A stretch of 58,273 bases of DNA from Chrysosporum bergii ANA360D (GCF_029891735.1 NZ_JANQDH010000034.1:1-58273), one strand, 5' to 3'; positions 1-9,220 are shown, counted from the first letter of the stretch. Program-made: numbers and translations. The notes: generated from the sequence alone by a model not told the origin.

Positions 1-97
1 GACTAATATTTTCTAAATGCTCTGCCAAGTTAGTAATAGTATAGTTGATTTGGCTACTTAGCAAATATTGGCAATAATCTAATTTCGTAAATTTCAT
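1..97 (-). CDS. Transposase, N-terminal fragment (runs off the left edge)
   Basis: Reading the minus strand from the ATG at 97-95 gives an uninterrupted start of a protein beginning MKFTKLDYCQYLLSSQ and continuing with NYTITNLAEHLENIS. This resembles the N-terminus of cyanobacterial DDE transposases, which I recall being classed as IS701-like. Only 32 codons are inside the window, so no catalytic residues can be seen. Its upstream side (to about 344) ends in a sequence that recurs inverted at the other end of the window, which fits an IS left end. The family name is from memory and is the least certain part. Confidence 0.55.
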   Translation of the reverse strand, partial: MKFTKLDYCQYLLSSQINYTITNLAEHLENIS

Positions 98-230
98 ATT
101 AAATCAGAATTGATAATTCATGGTATTGATTATTTTACCATATCAGGAATCATCGGATTTTTATTATTTATGGTCTTGGCGATTAAAAATATATTTTAAT
201 AATTGCAAAATTGGCTTTTTACTGGAGTTT

Positions 231-264
231 AGTCTCGGTGCGACGCCTCCGCCGCACCGAGACT
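231..264. repeat. Perfect 12-bp inverted repeat (hairpin)
   Basis: AGTCTCGGTGCG (231-242) and CGCACCGAGACT (253-264) are exact reverse complements around a 10-base GC-rich loop. There is no T-run, so it is not a classic intrinsic terminator. It lies between the IS outer end and the transposase start and could limit read-through into the transposase. A similar CTCGGTGC hairpin occurs at 49794-49832, which suggests a dispersed repeat family. Confidence 0.6.
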
Positions 265-465
265 GATTGTGCCAGTTATGTTATTTATTATAGTACAATA
301 ATACTATATTCTAGCGATCGCCTGTGCCAGTTGCGTAAGTCCTGATAAAATCAAAAGTGTTGTATCCTGCAACAAGAGTTTACCATTATTGCAGCGCCAA
401 TTAGTAAAAATAGTAAAAAATATATTTCCCCGGCTAAATATTCACCAGAATCATTATAAACATAT

Positions 466-490
466 GTAGTGCGGGCATCTTGCCCGCTAC
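466..490. repeat. Dispersed hairpin repeat (GCGGGCA/TGCCCGC)
   Basis: A short palindrome, GCGGGCA (471-477) and TGCCCGC (481-487), flanked by GTAG/CTAC. It sits just downstream of the minus-strand hglT-like gene. Related hairpins with a GGATGC or GCATCTTGC core occur at 14164, 14234, 23275, 47658 and 48895, so this is a small palindromic repeat family and not a gene-specific terminator. Confidence 0.5.
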
Positions 491-511
491 AGTTATATAA
501 ACTAATACCTT

Positions 512-1771
512 CTAAATACGTAAGCCCTCACCAGCTTGAACTAATTGATAAAGCTTCGCCTCAAACTTTTCTGTACAAGCTGACCAGTCATATTTGAGGA
601 TAGAAGGACGGGCTTGTTTAGCCATGGCAGTTTTTAAAGAAAAATTTGCTAAAATAGCTACAACTTTTTCCGCAAAATCCCTTGGGTTATTGGGTTCAGC
701 CAAAAAGCCATTGTAACCAGGAAAAACCTGCTCAGAAGTTGAGGGCGCAACCACAGCCACTACGGGAGTACCGGAAGCCAGAGCTTCGTTATTGGTAGTG
801 CAGAAATTTTCTGTCACAGAAGGGTTAACAAATACATCCGCACGAGCAAACCAACCCAACAGTTCTTCACCGTGAGACTCTCCCCAGATGGTAATACCAG
901 ATGGAAACTTTTGCGATCGCCGACGCAATTCTTCATCTAATGGTCCACTACCAACAATAACTAAATGGACATCAGGAATTTCCGCAGCAATAAACGGAAA
1001 CATATCTATTAATTGAGTGACATTTTTTTCTGCTGTAATGCGTCCTACAAATAAAATAGTTGGTCGATGATCATCAGGAATAGGGTTATAAATAATATTT
1101 TGGGGATGAAATTTATGACAATCAATTCCCTGATAAGGTAAGTATTCCCCCCGTTGACAATTCAACTTTTGATATTTTAACAGTTGTTCTCGAGAAGGAA
1201 ATAAATTAACATCGTAACTTTGAGTAAAGCGCCCAACCAAAAAAGGAATAATAGGACGCATTAAATTAAATACCCAATTTCCTAAATAGTATTGGATATA
1301 AGCCACTATATCAGTGTGAAAAACCGAAACAATAGGCGTGCTTGTTTTTTTAGCATAATCAACACCAACAGAGCGTCCATAACCTTGCAAAAACATAGAA
1401 TAAAAACCGCGCATTTGCGGCGCTTCTTCCACCACCACAATATCAGGGCAGAATTTTTCTAAAAGTTTAGTATCACTCCAATAACGATAGTGTAATGGTT
1501 GGGGTAAAGACTTATAAAAAATCAGTGGCTGAGTAGGGAAAGCATAGGCAGAAAAGTTAGGAAAACCTTGTAACTCTTCTAACCCTTGCATAGGACGTTT
1601 ACTAACATTTTGAGCATATTTATTATTAATTCCAGGGTGGACAAGAAAGACATAATGCCCTTGTTCTAGCAACCAACGCACCCGTTGATGTACCGCCACT
1701 GAAACACCAGTTAAAAAAGGGGCATATAATCCGGTAAATAGAGCAATGCGAAGAGGTTGTTTGTTCATCAC
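512..1771 (-). CDS. hglT: GT4-family glycosyltransferase, HglT-like
   Basis: This 419-residue GT-B fold enzyme has an N-terminal acceptor half starting with RIALFTGLYAPFLTGVSVAV. The C-terminal nucleotide-sugar half has the GT4 hallmarks ILFVGRITAEKN, VIVGSGPLDEELRR and a final ENFCTTNNEALASGTPVVAV motif with the catalytic-type glutamate. In Anabaena 7120 the enzyme that adds glucose to the heterocyst-glycolipid aglycone is HglT (All5341), a GT4-like protein in the same gene order (hglT, GTs, hgdA, hgdC, hgdB). That synteny is why I assign it. It is the last gene of the minus-strand series, 34 bases after the GT2 gene. The substrate itself is inferred; a SqdX-like lipid glycosyltransferase is the main alternative. 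Confidence 0.75.
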   Translation of the reverse strand: MMNKQPLRIALFTGLYAPFLTGVSVAVHQRVRWLLEQGHYVFLVHPGINNKYAQNVSKRPMQGLEELQGFPNFSAYAFPTQPLIFYKSLPQPLHYRYWSDTKLLEKFCPDIVVVEEAPQMRGFYSMFLQGYGRSVGVDYAKKTSTPIVSVFHTDIVAYIQYYLGNWVFNLMRPIIPFLVGRFTQSYDVNLFPSREQLLKYQKLNCQRGEYLPYQGIDCHKFHPQNIIYNPIPDDHRPTILFVGRITAEKNVTQLIDMFPFIAAEIPDVHLVIVGSGPLDEELRRRSQKFPSGITIWGESHGEELLGWFARADVFVNPSVTENFCTTNNEALASGTPVVAVVAPSTSEQVFPGYNGFLAEPNNPRDFAEKVVAILANFSLKTAMAKQARPSILKYDWSACTEKFEAKLYQLVQAGEGLRI

Positions 1772-1805
1772 TTTAGTAAATAGATGTATTTTATTTCAAC
1801 TAAGC

Positions 1806-3077
1806 TCAAAGAGAAATTTTGCTATCAATAGGTTGATCCAAAAAATCATAAGGGTGGTATTCCACTAAGCGGACATTCCCAGGACTTTGCACACGATAAA
1901 CAATACCCCGCCATCGCACAGTGGAACTCCAAAGAGAAGAGAAAAAAGCTAAACCATATATCCACTGAGTTAAGGGAATAGCAATGAAAATTTTACTAAT
2001 AATCTTCAGCGATAACTTAGTAATTGGTTGACCTTGAGAGCGAATTGTGGGACTGATACCTAACTCTAAGATCAGGGTTATTAAAAGTAAACCCACAGTA
2101 TAAATACTATAGGTAGCTAACAAAACAGTTGCTAAATCCCATCGTGTATCCAACAAGGACAACAGTAATAAAACTATTGCCAGAAAAGGAAACAAAATAC
2201 TAGAGATCACATCACCAACTATAGCCCACCATTGAGGATGGTAAAACCGAGAATACAAAAACAAGCGCTGGAGAGATTCTATTAAAGCAAATAAATCGCA
2301 CTCTTCCCGATTCAACATGATTAATGACGGTACAAATTTAACCCGCAGCTTATGTTTTTTAAGGATTTTGTGCATGATAAAATCCTCCCCTAAAGCCTGT
2401 CCCCACTGAGTTAATAACTCTGTGTGGTGCAGTACCTCTGTTTTCATAGCCAAACTCCCACCCCAAGGAACTTGGAAAAGATACATTTGCACCACAGTAG
2501 ATATATTACCTATATACCGCACCAAAGAACCCCAATATTTATCACTGGGTACATACCAACGGTTACCACTGGTCACCCCCACTTGGGGGTTAGCCAAAGG
2601 AATAATTAATTCTCTTAGCCAATTGTTATGAACAATTGTATCGCTATCCACTAAAGCGATAGCTTGGTAAGAATCATCCAACTCAGAAACAGCCTGTAAC
2701 AGACAACTGCATTTAAGACTACAGTTGTGTCGTATATTTCTGAGAAAGCTGAGTTGGACATGGTGGGCATTTTGTGCTTTAATGATGTCGGTGACGATTT
2801 GCCAAGCAGGGTCTTGTTGACTATCAACAATTACTTTTAAATCGTACTGTGGATAATTTTGACTTAATAACCCCTCTATGCAATTGGGCAAATAAGGATC
2901 AGCACCTCGTAGACAAAGAATTACTGCGGTTTTAGGTAACTGGTCATCCTTCAATAATTCTTCCGTGGGACTGAACTCCCCACCACGAACACATAACAGA
3001 AAAACCAGGGTTAAACACATCTGAATACTCAGCCAACCCAGCAAAGACTGAGTTATAAATATCGTCAACTCTTGCAT
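1806..3077 (-). CDS. Membrane GT2-family glycosyltransferase (ceramide-glucosyltransferase-like)
   Basis: 423 residues. An N-terminal hydrophobic helix (about 10-30) precedes a cytosolic GT2 domain with AVILCLRGADPYLPNCIEGL, a DSDTIVHNNWL metal-binding DxD-like motif and a late LGEDFIMHKILKKHKLRVKF segment corresponding to the (Q/R)xxRW region of processive-type GT2s. At least three hydrophobic helices follow (about 285-380). This layout matches glucosylceramide-synthase/HpnI-type enzymes that glycosylate membrane lipids. It lies in the hgd/hgl minus-strand series between the DUF2141 gene and hglT and probably acts on a lipid intermediate or a secondary glycolipid. The acceptor is unknown. 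Confidence 0.7.
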   Translation of the reverse strand: MQELTIFITQSLLGWLSIQMCLTLVFLLCVRGGEFSPTEELLKDDQLPKTAVILCLRGADPYLPNCIEGLLSQNYPQYDLKVIVDSQQDPAWQIVTDIIKAQNAHHVQLSFLRNIRHNCSLKCSCLLQAVSELDDSYQAIALVDSDTIVHNNWLRELIIPLANPQVGVTSGNRWYVPSDKYWGSLVRYIGNISTVVQMYLFQVPWGGSLAMKTEVLHHTELLTQWGQALGEDFIMHKILKKHKLRVKFVPSLIMLNREECDLFALIESLQRLFLYSRFYHPQWWAIVGDVISSILFPFLAIVLLLLSLLDTRWDLATVLLATYSIYTVGLLLITLILELGISPTIRSQGQPITKLSLKIISKIFIAIPLTQWIYGLAFFSSLWSSTVRWRGIVYRVQSPGNVRLVEYHPYDFLDQPIDSKISL

Positions 3078-3142
3078 ATATAGTCTCCGGGAAAATTCAT
3101 TTTCCGGTGTCTTATGTCATAGCTATTGGCGACGACCTGCTT

Positions 3143-3616
3143 TTATGAATCAAGGGAGTATTTCATCAAAATATTAATTGTGGTATTTTGATGAGACAGT
3201 AACAAAAAACTAGCATCATAAAACTTTGGCGCACCAGTCACCATGGAAACAGTAGGATTTTTGGAAATACCAAAACCTTCCTTGGGTATACCGAGAAAAT
3301 CTGTATTTAACCTGCGATCGCCATTTTGGTCGTCTATTATGGCCACTGCATAATTTCCCGGTAGTAAACCAGAAAAAGTATGAGTTAAACTACCACCTTT
3401 AGCCTTAACACAAGCACTTGTAGTCACATCCTTAGTATTCATGGGAAATCCCTGAGAGCGAGAGTAAACCCCCATACAGATCATCCCCTTTTGGTTACTG
3501 ATACCATTAACCACAACTGTTAGTGTAGCAGTAGACTTGGCGTTAACCGCCCTCCCAAAACTAAGAGCCAATAAACTAGTTAGCAGTAAGCAACTAAAAC
3601 GATTGATTGATAACAT
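3143..3616 (-). CDS. Secreted DUF2141-family protein
   Basis: The likely start is the ATG at 3616: it is followed at once by a typical signal peptide (basic start, hydrophobic core LLLTSLLALSFG, then AVNAKS), giving about 157 residues. The frame stays open to 3754, but that extension overlaps the preceding glycosyltransferase gene and has no signal. The mature part has a beta-rich composition with GMICMGVYSRSQGFP, FSGLLPGNYAVAIIDDQNGD and LNTDFLGIPKEGFG, which is the DUF2141 pattern (small periplasmic or outer-surface proteins of unknown function). Placed inside an envelope-glycolipid operon, it may act in the periplasm during deposition; that is inference. Confidence 0.72.
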   Translation of the reverse strand: MLSINRFSCLLLTSLLALSFGRAVNAKSTATLTVVVNGISNQKGMICMGVYSRSQGFPMNTKDVTTSACVKAKGGSLTHTFSGLLPGNYAVAIIDDQNGDRRLNTDFLGIPKEGFGISKNPTVSMVTGAPKFYDASFLLLSHQNTTINILMKYSLDS

Positions 3617-3632
3617 GATTTGAGTTGATGAG

Positions 3633-4610
3633 TTAGGGTTTATTTCTAGAAATGTAGGTATTTTGCCAACCTTCCCAGATAGTTTGAGCAGCTTTGAGTA
3701 TATCTTGAAGCAATAAATACTCTGTCCCGCGCAAACGCAGATAAATACTGACATGACAACGCAAACGCTGATACAAACTCAGTTTAAACAGCCATATAGA
3801 AACCATATATTCCCAAAGTATTCTCCAATGGGGAAATAATAGTTTGCCTTTATTAGCAGAATCAAACCAAACTGTATAAGCATAAAAATCAGGTAAAATG
3901 TTAGAAGTGTCTGCCTGTGGGTTCTTAGCCAATAAGTGATAGTTGGGAAAAAACATACTCATAGACTGTTGGCTATGGCTTCTAGCAAAAAATAGATATT
4001 CGGGAATTTCATAAAACTCACCGAGTAAACCAACTCGCAACAATAAAATTCCGTCCGCAGTACCATAACTACCCATAGGTGGTACTTTTCTTAGCACATC
4101 TGCACGCATCACCCCATACATTTGATAGCAGAGATGCTTACTCAGCAACTCGTAAAAACGCTCATAAGGTTGCGGTGCATCAGTGTTAAGCTTAATATTG
4201 TAGTTGTGCAAAAAATCGCCATTTTCATCAATCAAATATACATGAGAATGACATAATACCACTGTGGGATTATTATCCAGCACTGCCACACATTTACTCA
4301 AAAAATCTGGGGCGTGTAAATCATCATAAGCCGCCCATTTAAAGTACTGGCCTACAGACAATTTAAAAACACTATGGAAATTACGAGAACACCCGATATT
4401 AGAATGATTGCGGTGGTAACGAATTCGTTTATCCATAGCTGCATAACCCCGACAAATTTCCTCAGTCTGATCTGTTGAAGCGTTATCTGAGATAATTAAC
4501 TCAAAGTCCGTAAAAGTTTGAGCTAATAGTGAATCCAGAGCCGCTTTGATAAATCTTTCGCCATTGTATACAGGCAAACCAATACTTAACTTAGGCAGAT
4601 TATGGCTCAT
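3633..4610 (-). CDS. GT2-family glycosyltransferase
   Basis: 325 residues with a classical GT-A N-terminus: LSIGLPVYNGERFIKAALDS, then FELIISDNASTDQTEEIC and the YDDLHAPDFLSKC segment carrying the DD metal-binding pair. The C-terminal third is less conserved and has no clear transmembrane helix, so it is probably a cytosolic or peripheral enzyme. It follows hgdA by 21 bases on the same strand and precedes the DUF2141 gene by 16, so co-transcription is likely. Donor and acceptor cannot be read from sequence. Confidence 0.75.
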   Translation of the reverse strand: MSHNLPKLSIGLPVYNGERFIKAALDSLLAQTFTDFELIISDNASTDQTEEICRGYAAMDKRIRYHRNHSNIGCSRNFHSVFKLSVGQYFKWAAYDDLHAPDFLSKCVAVLDNNPTVVLCHSHVYLIDENGDFLHNYNIKLNTDAPQPYERFYELLSKHLCYQMYGVMRADVLRKVPPMGSYGTADGILLLRVGLLGEFYEIPEYLFFARSHSQQSMSMFFPNYHLLAKNPQADTSNILPDFYAYTVWFDSANKGKLLFPHWRILWEYMVSIWLFKLSLYQRLRCHVSIYLRLRGTEYLLLQDILKAAQTIWEGWQNTYISRNKP

Positions 4611-4631
4611 ATAAACCTACAAACCTAGATT

Positions 4632-5621
4632 TCAAATATCATTTTTTTCCAGCCATTCTTGTGTTAATCGTAAACCATGTTCTAAATCAACCTTGGGTTG
4701 ATAATCTAATAAACTCAGTGCTTTAGCAATGGAATAAGCATGAGGACGACTCATAAAGTCCACAGACTCTGGGAGGATATCAGATTTTTTACGAAAAAGT
4801 TTTTGTCCTTGGGCTCGCAGCTTGAGAAATAACTTCATTTCATCCTTCGGTAAAGACATAGGCGCAGCCAAACCCGCCATGGCTGCTAACTGGGTAAAAT
4901 ATTCCTTCCAAGAAGTTTTTTCACCATCAGTAATATTAAATATTTCGCCAAATCTTTGCTTCTCCATAGCCAAAAACACAGCATCAATCAAATTATCTAC
5001 ATATACATGGTTCATCACCCCTTGACCATCATTAGCATAAGCAAATAATTTTTGGCGCATCATGGTGATTGGGCGCACCACCCAGGGAATACTTCCCGGT
5101 CCGTAAATATCCCCTGCACGAATAATAATTACACCAAAATCTGGGGGTGAATTTAGGGGTAAAAGTTCCCTTTCCGCCTCTATTTTACTTTGACAATAGG
5201 GATTATTTTCACCGGAGAGAGTCCCAGATTCTGCAATACCATTAACATAATTAAAGCCGTATACCATGACACTGGAAAGATGGACAAAAGTTTTTACACC
5301 AGCATCTTTAGCAGCCTTAGCCATGTTAACAGCACCGCCAACATTAACTGCGCGAAACTCCTTAATTGCGCCGGCTTCTTCAGCAATTTGGGCTGTATGT
5401 AACACCATATCCACACCCTGACAAGCTTTTTGAGCAATGCCAGCATCAGTAATGCTACCATTAATAATCTCAATACCCAAATTTGGCGCTGCTTTATTCA
5501 CATCATTGGAATTTCCTAGCCCCCTAACCTTCATTCCCTGGGCTAGAGCTAATTCTGCGCCACGCCAACCGATAAATTCATCAATACCAGTGATTAAGAT
5601 AGTCTTATTTTGCAAGTTCAT
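4632..5621 (-). CDS. hgdA: NAD-dependent sugar epimerase, HgdA-like
   Basis: An extended short-chain dehydrogenase of 329 residues. The Rossmann loop is at the N-terminus (ILITGIDEFIGWRGAELAL; note GxxxxIG in place of the usual GATGFIG). A catalytic Ser is in HLSSVMVYG and the YxxxK motif is in NPYCQSKIEAE. C-terminal residues bind the sugar nucleotide. In Anabaena 7120 the gene after hgdB-hgdC is hgdA (All5345), described as a UDP-galactose 4-epimerase needed for correct heterocyst glycolipid composition. The same order, strand and close spacing are seen here. Family annotation alone would give only 'NAD-dependent epimerase/dehydratase'. Confidence 0.8.
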   Translation of the reverse strand: MNLQNKTILITGIDEFIGWRGAELALAQGMKVRGLGNSNDVNKAAPNLGIEIINGSITDAGIAQKACQGVDMVLHTAQIAEEAGAIKEFRAVNVGGAVNMAKAAKDAGVKTFVHLSSVMVYGFNYVNGIAESGTLSGENNPYCQSKIEAERELLPLNSPPDFGVIIIRAGDIYGPGSIPWVVRPITMMRQKLFAYANDGQGVMNHVYVDNLIDAVFLAMEKQRFGEIFNITDGEKTSWKEYFTQLAAMAGLAAPMSLPKDEMKLFLKLRAQGQKLFRKKSDILPESVDFMSRPHAYSIAKALSLLDYQPKVDLEHGLRLTQEWLEKNDI

Positions 5622-5689
5622 AGAAATATGGGTGATGAGTATGGACAGTTGATATACAGCGTTTGGGATACTATAGCTACTGTATTGAC

Positions 5690-6868
5690 TTAGAAAATAT
5701 CCGCCGGGTCTGCGGAACGCAATTTATTAATAGCTAGCGCCCCAGAAGTTACACACATCAAAACTGCTGAAACTAAAACAATGAGCGCATTATTAGTAGT
5801 CATCATGATTGGTAAATTAGTTGACTGCATGGCAAAACTATATAAGCCAATAGAAAAGATAAATCCTGGAACATAACCCAATAAAGCCAGAATTAATGCT
5901 TGTTGAAAAACAACATTTAATAGATATCCATTAGCATATCCAATGGCTTTTAAAGTTGCGTAAGCAATCAATTGGTTAGCAATATTACTGTAAAGAATTT
6001 GATAAACAATCACCACACCAACCACAGAAGCCATAGTCAGCATCAGCTTAAGTATAAACCCGATGGGTGTTCTCATTGACCAATATCGCTTCTCAAAATC
6101 AATAAACCCCTGACGAGTAAAAATCTGGACATCATTCGGTAAACTTGCTGTTAATTGCTGCAAAACTTTCTTTGAGTTGGCTTCAGCAGTTAGAGTAATA
6201 GTACCCACATCAATCATATCTGCTGGACGAGTATTAGGATTGATTCTGAGAAAAATTGAATCACTGACGATTAAATTACCATCTACACCAAAAGAAGGAC
6301 CCAAGCTAAATAGTCCACCCACCCTCACTCTATAACCAATGGGAGCATCGAAAGGGAATATTTCAATTGTCTGTTGAGTATTTCCAGCATCAAAATTACT
6401 AGCAATAGGTCCAAACTCCGGGCGAGAATTTCGGTCAAACAGAACAATATCAGGGATTTTCAACTTATCCAAATTGTCCCCAACTCCGGGTATACTAACT
6501 ACAGACTTTCCCGGGTCAAAACCAATGACATAGATAGAATATTTTTCTCCGGTCTCAGGATTTTTCAACTTAGCAAACTGCAAGTATATGGGACTAACTG
6601 ACTTTACACCATCAAAAGCTAAGGTTTGGTATAAACGACTGCGGGAAAAACTTTGAGTTGCAGTTAAAGATTTATATTGGGAACTCACTAAAAATAAATC
6701 ACCCTGGAGATTTTGATGCAGTGCAGTAGCGCTAGAATAAAGAGCATCTTGAAAGCCAAGCTGGATAAATGTCAGCAGCACAATAAAAGCAATTCCCGCC
6801 ACAGCCACCAAAAACCTCACTTTTTGCTGGGCTAACTGTAGCCACGCTAAAGGAATTTTTAATTTCAT
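5690..6868 (-). CDS. hgdC: DevC/HgdC-like ABC exporter permease (MacB/FtsX type)
   Basis: 392 residues: one N-terminal transmembrane helix (about 20-40, VRFLVAVAGIAFIVLLTF), a large periplasmic domain (about 45-265), then three C-terminal helices (about 270-375) that form the FtsX domain. This is the DevC topology. DevC pairs with a membrane-fusion protein and an ATPase to move heterocyst glycolipids through a TolC-like channel. The adjacent gene is the matching fusion protein, but no ATPase gene (devA) is present, which is also the arrangement reported for hgdBC in Anabaena 7120. The complex must borrow an ATPase encoded elsewhere. Confidence 0.85.
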   Translation of the reverse strand: MKLKIPLAWLQLAQQKVRFLVAVAGIAFIVLLTFIQLGFQDALYSSATALHQNLQGDLFLVSSQYKSLTATQSFSRSRLYQTLAFDGVKSVSPIYLQFAKLKNPETGEKYSIYVIGFDPGKSVVSIPGVGDNLDKLKIPDIVLFDRNSRPEFGPIASNFDAGNTQQTIEIFPFDAPIGYRVRVGGLFSLGPSFGVDGNLIVSDSIFLRINPNTRPADMIDVGTITLTAEANSKKVLQQLTASLPNDVQIFTRQGFIDFEKRYWSMRTPIGFILKLMLTMASVVGVVIVYQILYSNIANQLIAYATLKAIGYANGYLLNVVFQQALILALLGYVPGFIFSIGLYSFAMQSTNLPIMMTTNNALIVLVSAVLMCVTSGALAINKLRSADPADIF

Positions 6869-6902
6869 GGTTTAATACCATTTTATGTAGTATGCAAAAA
6901 CA

Positions 6903-8108
6903 TTAAATTTGAATAGCCACATCTACTTGTAAGTTAGTTAAACGGGCTACTTTGTGACTATCGGCGGGGTCATCAATGCTAATTCTTACCTCAACTATTC
7001 TCCGGTCTGTATCTGCTGTGGGATTAAGACTAAATATGCTTTGTCTGTCAACTCGCCAACCAATTTCACCAACAGTTCCTTTAATTTTTCCAGCAAAAGC
7101 ATTACTAGTAATAGTGGCTTTTTGACCTACTTTTACTTTTTGAATGTCCGTTTGATAAACTTCAGCAACTACATACATTTGAGAGATTTTACCAATCTCA
7201 GCAAATCCATTGCTGTTAATTACTTCTCCGGTTTTAGCGTGAATTTTTAAAATTTGACCATCTATAGGAGATTTGAGATAAGTTAATTCTTGATCTGCTT
7301 GTGCTTGTTTAATAGCAGTTAAAGCACTCCTAACCTCAGCTTGTGCTAATACCACATCAACACTACGTACCTCACTAATACTATTCAGTTTGGCTTTAGC
7401 TTCTTGTAGTTGGTCTTGGAGTGTATTCTGGGTTCTGTTGAGACCAGCCTTAGCTTCTTGGAATTGCTGTTGTACAGTCTTGAGTTGTAAAGCTTTACCA
7501 TCAGCCACAGAAGCAGAAACAGCACCTTGTTTGTATAACTGCTGATATCTATTGTTTTCAGTTTGGGCGTTATTTAGTTCTGCTTGGATACGGTTGATAG
7601 TAGCTTTTTGTCCTATGACTTCCCCTTTTAATTCTGACTCTAAACGAGCGATCGCTGCTTTTTGAGCAACAATATCTCCCCGTTTAGCCCCAGACTTAAC
7701 TTGTGCTAGTTTAGCTTGGGCTACTTGCAGTTTATCTAAAGCTTGTTGCAGAGCAGCTGTAGAGCGATGATAATTTTCCAAATATGCTAATATCTGTCCA
7801 TCTGTAACTTCTTCTCCTTCCTTAACTAAAGTTCTTTCCACCCGCACACCATTAACGGAATTGGGCGCAGACAAATTAGTTACTTCGCCTTCCGGTTGCA
7901 AACGTCCCAAGGCTGTCACCGTAAGTTTTACCGGGGCTGTACTGGCGGGTAAATTCTTAGGAGAGCTTGTTGCTTTCTCCTTAAATAAATGTGGTGAAAA
8001 GCTATAAATAGCCGCCAATGCGCCAACTAAAGTAATAGAAGCCGCTAAAACTATCCGCCACCGACCCAGGGGCGGTGTAAGTAACAGGCGTTTTTTGTTT
8101 GCTGCCAT
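6903..8108 (-). CDS. hgdB: DevB/HgdB-like membrane fusion protein (HlyD family)
   Basis: 401 residues with a cytosolic basic start, one transmembrane anchor (about 18-35), a biotinyl-lipoyl-like hairpin (GRLQPEGEVTNLSAP, then LVKEGEEVTDGQILAYLEN), a long alpha-helical coiled-coil region rich in Q, A and K (about 115-260) and the second lipoyl half (YLKSPIDGQILKIHAKTGEV) followed by beta-barrel domains. This is the periplasmic adaptor of a DevBCA-type exporter. It is the first gene of the minus-strand hgd series, 34 bases before hgdC, and faces the 1-kb regulatory region that it shares with hglE. Confidence 0.87.
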   Translation of the reverse strand: MAANKKRLLLTPPLGRWRIVLAASITLVGALAAIYSFSPHLFKEKATSSPKNLPASTAPVKLTVTALGRLQPEGEVTNLSAPNSVNGVRVERTLVKEGEEVTDGQILAYLENYHRSTAALQQALDKLQVAQAKLAQVKSGAKRGDIVAQKAAIARLESELKGEVIGQKATINRIQAELNNAQTENNRYQQLYKQGAVSASVADGKALQLKTVQQQFQEAKAGLNRTQNTLQDQLQEAKAKLNSISEVRSVDVVLAQAEVRSALTAIKQAQADQELTYLKSPIDGQILKIHAKTGEVINSNGFAEIGKISQMYVVAEVYQTDIQKVKVGQKATITSNAFAGKIKGTVGEIGWRVDRQSIFSLNPTADTDRRIVEVRISIDDPADSHKVARLTNLQVDVAIQI

Positions 8109-9220
8109 ATTTTTATTCCAATTGTACTATACCAGGAGAAAGCCTTAATAACCATTCCCATCAACCCTTTACCTTCACTCTTGTTGACAGGTCTAATTAG
8201 TTTCTGTATAAATCGTTGTAAGCCTGTACATCCGCACTAAATTACTAGATTGCAATGCAAATTTAATGCTGGCGTTACTTCAAATCTTTCTTACTTTTAT
8301 CCTACTTTGACTACTAATCAAGTATTGTAAAATACAATATAGCTGGTCACAAAAGCTAAATCTTTAAATGTACAATAAAACTTGATTAAGCCTGCCATAA
8401 GTATTGCAAAAAATCTGGCTCTTGTCAATAAACTTATGTTGATTATGCACTATTCTCTCAACATAGGTTTCTGTAGTTAATTTTATTTTTTTATTGATTA
8501 TGATGTTATGCTGAAAAATCCCTAAGATAATTTTGTCATTGCCATTTGTGTTGATTTGATGCTTTATTCCTTCCAGCCACATACTTACTGATATATAAAT
8601 CCAGGCTTTTACAGCCACCCAGCGCCATAGCTAGCCATTGATTTAGTTGTTAACTATACTCACCAGTATTTACCTCTGCCCAATTGTCACCGACAACAAG
8701 AAAGTTTTTTTATAAAAATCCCTTAAACCAATGATTTAGTTTCTGTGAACCATGCTATTATTTTTATTAATTAAAACCTTTGAAGACGGCTAAGTAATTC
8801 ATTCATTTTAATGAACCAAACCAAACCGCATGAACATCACCTCATCAAGGCGTGATTTGTGCTTGATAAAACTCCATCAATCCGCCATCAAGAGTAATAT
8901 TTTTTTATGTAACCAACTTGTCAAACTTTCCCCAGCCAAATTGTTTAAAATGAATTATTGTAGAAGCTGAAACTAGCCATGGCATGGCTACAATTAGGCT
9001 ACATACTCACACTAGGCTGAGAAAAAAAAGATTTCAGCACTTACAAACTTGGCACATAACTAAAGTGGGTCAGACCGCATCAATACCGCCAACATAATCA
9101 TACTTGGCATCTAACCCATGGTAAAATCACTCATTCTTGCTGTCATCCTTGCGTAATCAAAACAGTAAGTATCCTCTTGTGTTGCCTCAACAATTAGTAC
9201 CTAAGAACAGTATACCCCCT
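8109..9220. promoter_or_regulatory. Divergent hgdB/hglE intergenic region
   Basis: About 1.1 kb separates the divergently transcribed hgdB and hglE. I see no convincing gene: an 84-codon minus-strand frame at 8364-8618 has no recognisable motif or ribosome binding site, and a 12-residue frame at 9118-9156 has none either. The region is AT-rich and has one NtcA-type palindrome (8322-8335). The length and position suggest it carries the nitrogen- and development-dependent promoters for both halves of the island. Confidence 0.5.
8322..8335. promoter_or_regulatory. Candidate NtcA box (GTA-N8-TAC)
   Basis: GTATTGTAAAATAC matches the NtcA consensus GTA-N8-TAC exactly. It is about 214 bases upstream of hgdB and about 800-900 upstream of hglE. 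At the usual 20-24-base spacing a perfect TAN3T -10 element is not present on either strand; TAAAAG is the nearest on the hgdB side. NtcA control of this island is plausible because it is needed only in nitrogen-starved, differentiating cells. Confidence 0.4.

Larger units (their letters stand above)
1..344 (-). mobile_element. 5' portion of an insertion sequence (end at about 344)
   Basis: The segment contains the start of a transposase gene (minus strand, 97 leftwards) and, about 247 bases upstream, an outer end reading CAGGACTTACGCAACTGGCA on the minus strand (344 leftwards). Roughly the outer 80 bases (265-344) match 58134-58213 in inverted orientation with scattered mismatches. GGACTTACGCA-type ends are common on cyanobacterial IS elements. 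The other end lies outside the window, so element length and target duplication cannot be determined. Confidence 0.55.

Noticed and set aside
5690-8108. Complete DevBCA transporter
   Set aside because: Only the adaptor and permease genes are present; no ATPase with Walker motifs is in the window.
8364-8618. 84-codon minus-strand frame as a gene
   Set aside because: No ribosome site, no recognisable motif, AT-rich composition like the surrounding regulatory DNA.
9118-9156. 12-residue frame (MVKSLILAVILA) as a leader peptide of hglE
   Set aside because: Hydrophobic and well placed, but no ribosome site or attenuator structure; it can arise by chance.
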